NCBI GenBank assembly: GCA_964522605.1 | Contig: CAZFWV010000418.1 | Location: 1 to 5,752 of the forward strand | Length of the DNA stretch: 5,752 nt | Direction: 5' to 3' | Origin: CAVZLD01 sp964522605 | GTDB taxonomy: Bacteria > Planctomycetota > Planctomycetia > Pirellulales > Pirellulaceae | Program-made: the position numbers and the translations under genes | Notes under the pieces: model-generated | Database searches by the model: none | Seen by the model: the letters and a program-made list of their open reading frames with translations, nothing else | Told to the model about the DNA's origin: nothing | In this document: positions 5,691 to 5,752 of the stretch, piece after piece | How positions within the stretch are numbered: the first letter of the stretch is position 1 | How the letters are laid out: each line of letters begins with the position of its first letter

Positions 5691-5752
5691 ACCGTTTGAA
5701 CACTGGCAAAGCCAGTGGCACACCGTTTGAACACTGGCAAAGCCAGTGGCAC
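5670..5752. repeat. Tandem 31-bp repeat built on the 21-nt hairpin unit
   Basis: Three identical 21-nt units start at 5670, 5701 and 5732. The first two are each followed by the same 10 nt, ACCGTTTGAA, giving a 31-bp period. The third unit ends exactly at the window edge, so the array may continue. Because the 10-nt spacers are identical and short, this is a tandem repeat and not a CRISPR array. No coding frame is convincing; the open frame that crosses it is a by-product of the repeat. Confidence 0.9.

Noticed and set aside
5628..5752. CRISPR-like array of short repeats
   Set aside because: The spacers are only 10 nt and identical, one copy is inverted, and no cas gene is present, so it is a palindromic tandem repeat.

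Overview
The window looks like chromosomal DNA of a planctomycete, most likely in the Pirellulales (Rhodopirellula/Pirellula-like). This is inferred from gene content and repeats, not from a marker gene. It holds a Cys-type sulfatase, a very large secreted PQQ-like beta-propeller protein of a kind common in this phylum, and an outer-membrane barrel of the BBP7 family, which is essentially planctomycete. Its intergenic repeats also resemble the palindromic repeats scattered through planctomycete genomes (from memory, not searched).

Layout. On the minus strand, a 992-residue propeller protein (3521 to 543) is followed after 76 bp by the first 155 codons of a sulfatase (466 to 1, running off the left edge). 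The same orientation, short gap and a ribosome-binding site in front of each suggest one transcription unit, propeller gene first. On the plus strand, a complete 441-residue BBP7 barrel gene (4182-5507) is divergent from them. A 660-bp intergenic region (3522-4181) separates the two directions. It has no convincing gene, but carries a 30-bp-arm inverted repeat, several small hairpins or palindromes and the likely divergent promoters. Downstream of the barrel gene, the last 125 bp are four copies of a 21-nt hairpin-forming repeat: one inverted, then three in tandem with a 31-bp period, reaching the window edge.

All three proteins appear to be exported. The sulfatase and propeller protein have N-terminal signal sequences and probably act in the periplasm or at the cell surface, in keeping with the large sulfatase complements of planctomycetes that live on sulfated polysaccharides. 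BBP7 would sit in the outer membrane. Nothing in the sequence ties BBP7 functionally to the other two. The points most worth a second look are the degenerate methyltransferase-like domain at the N-terminus of the propeller protein, its Cys-rich central motif and apparent two-part propeller, the Cys-rich segment of BBP7, and the two repeat systems. I see no clear new multi-gene system, CRISPR array, RNA gene or mobile-element gene.
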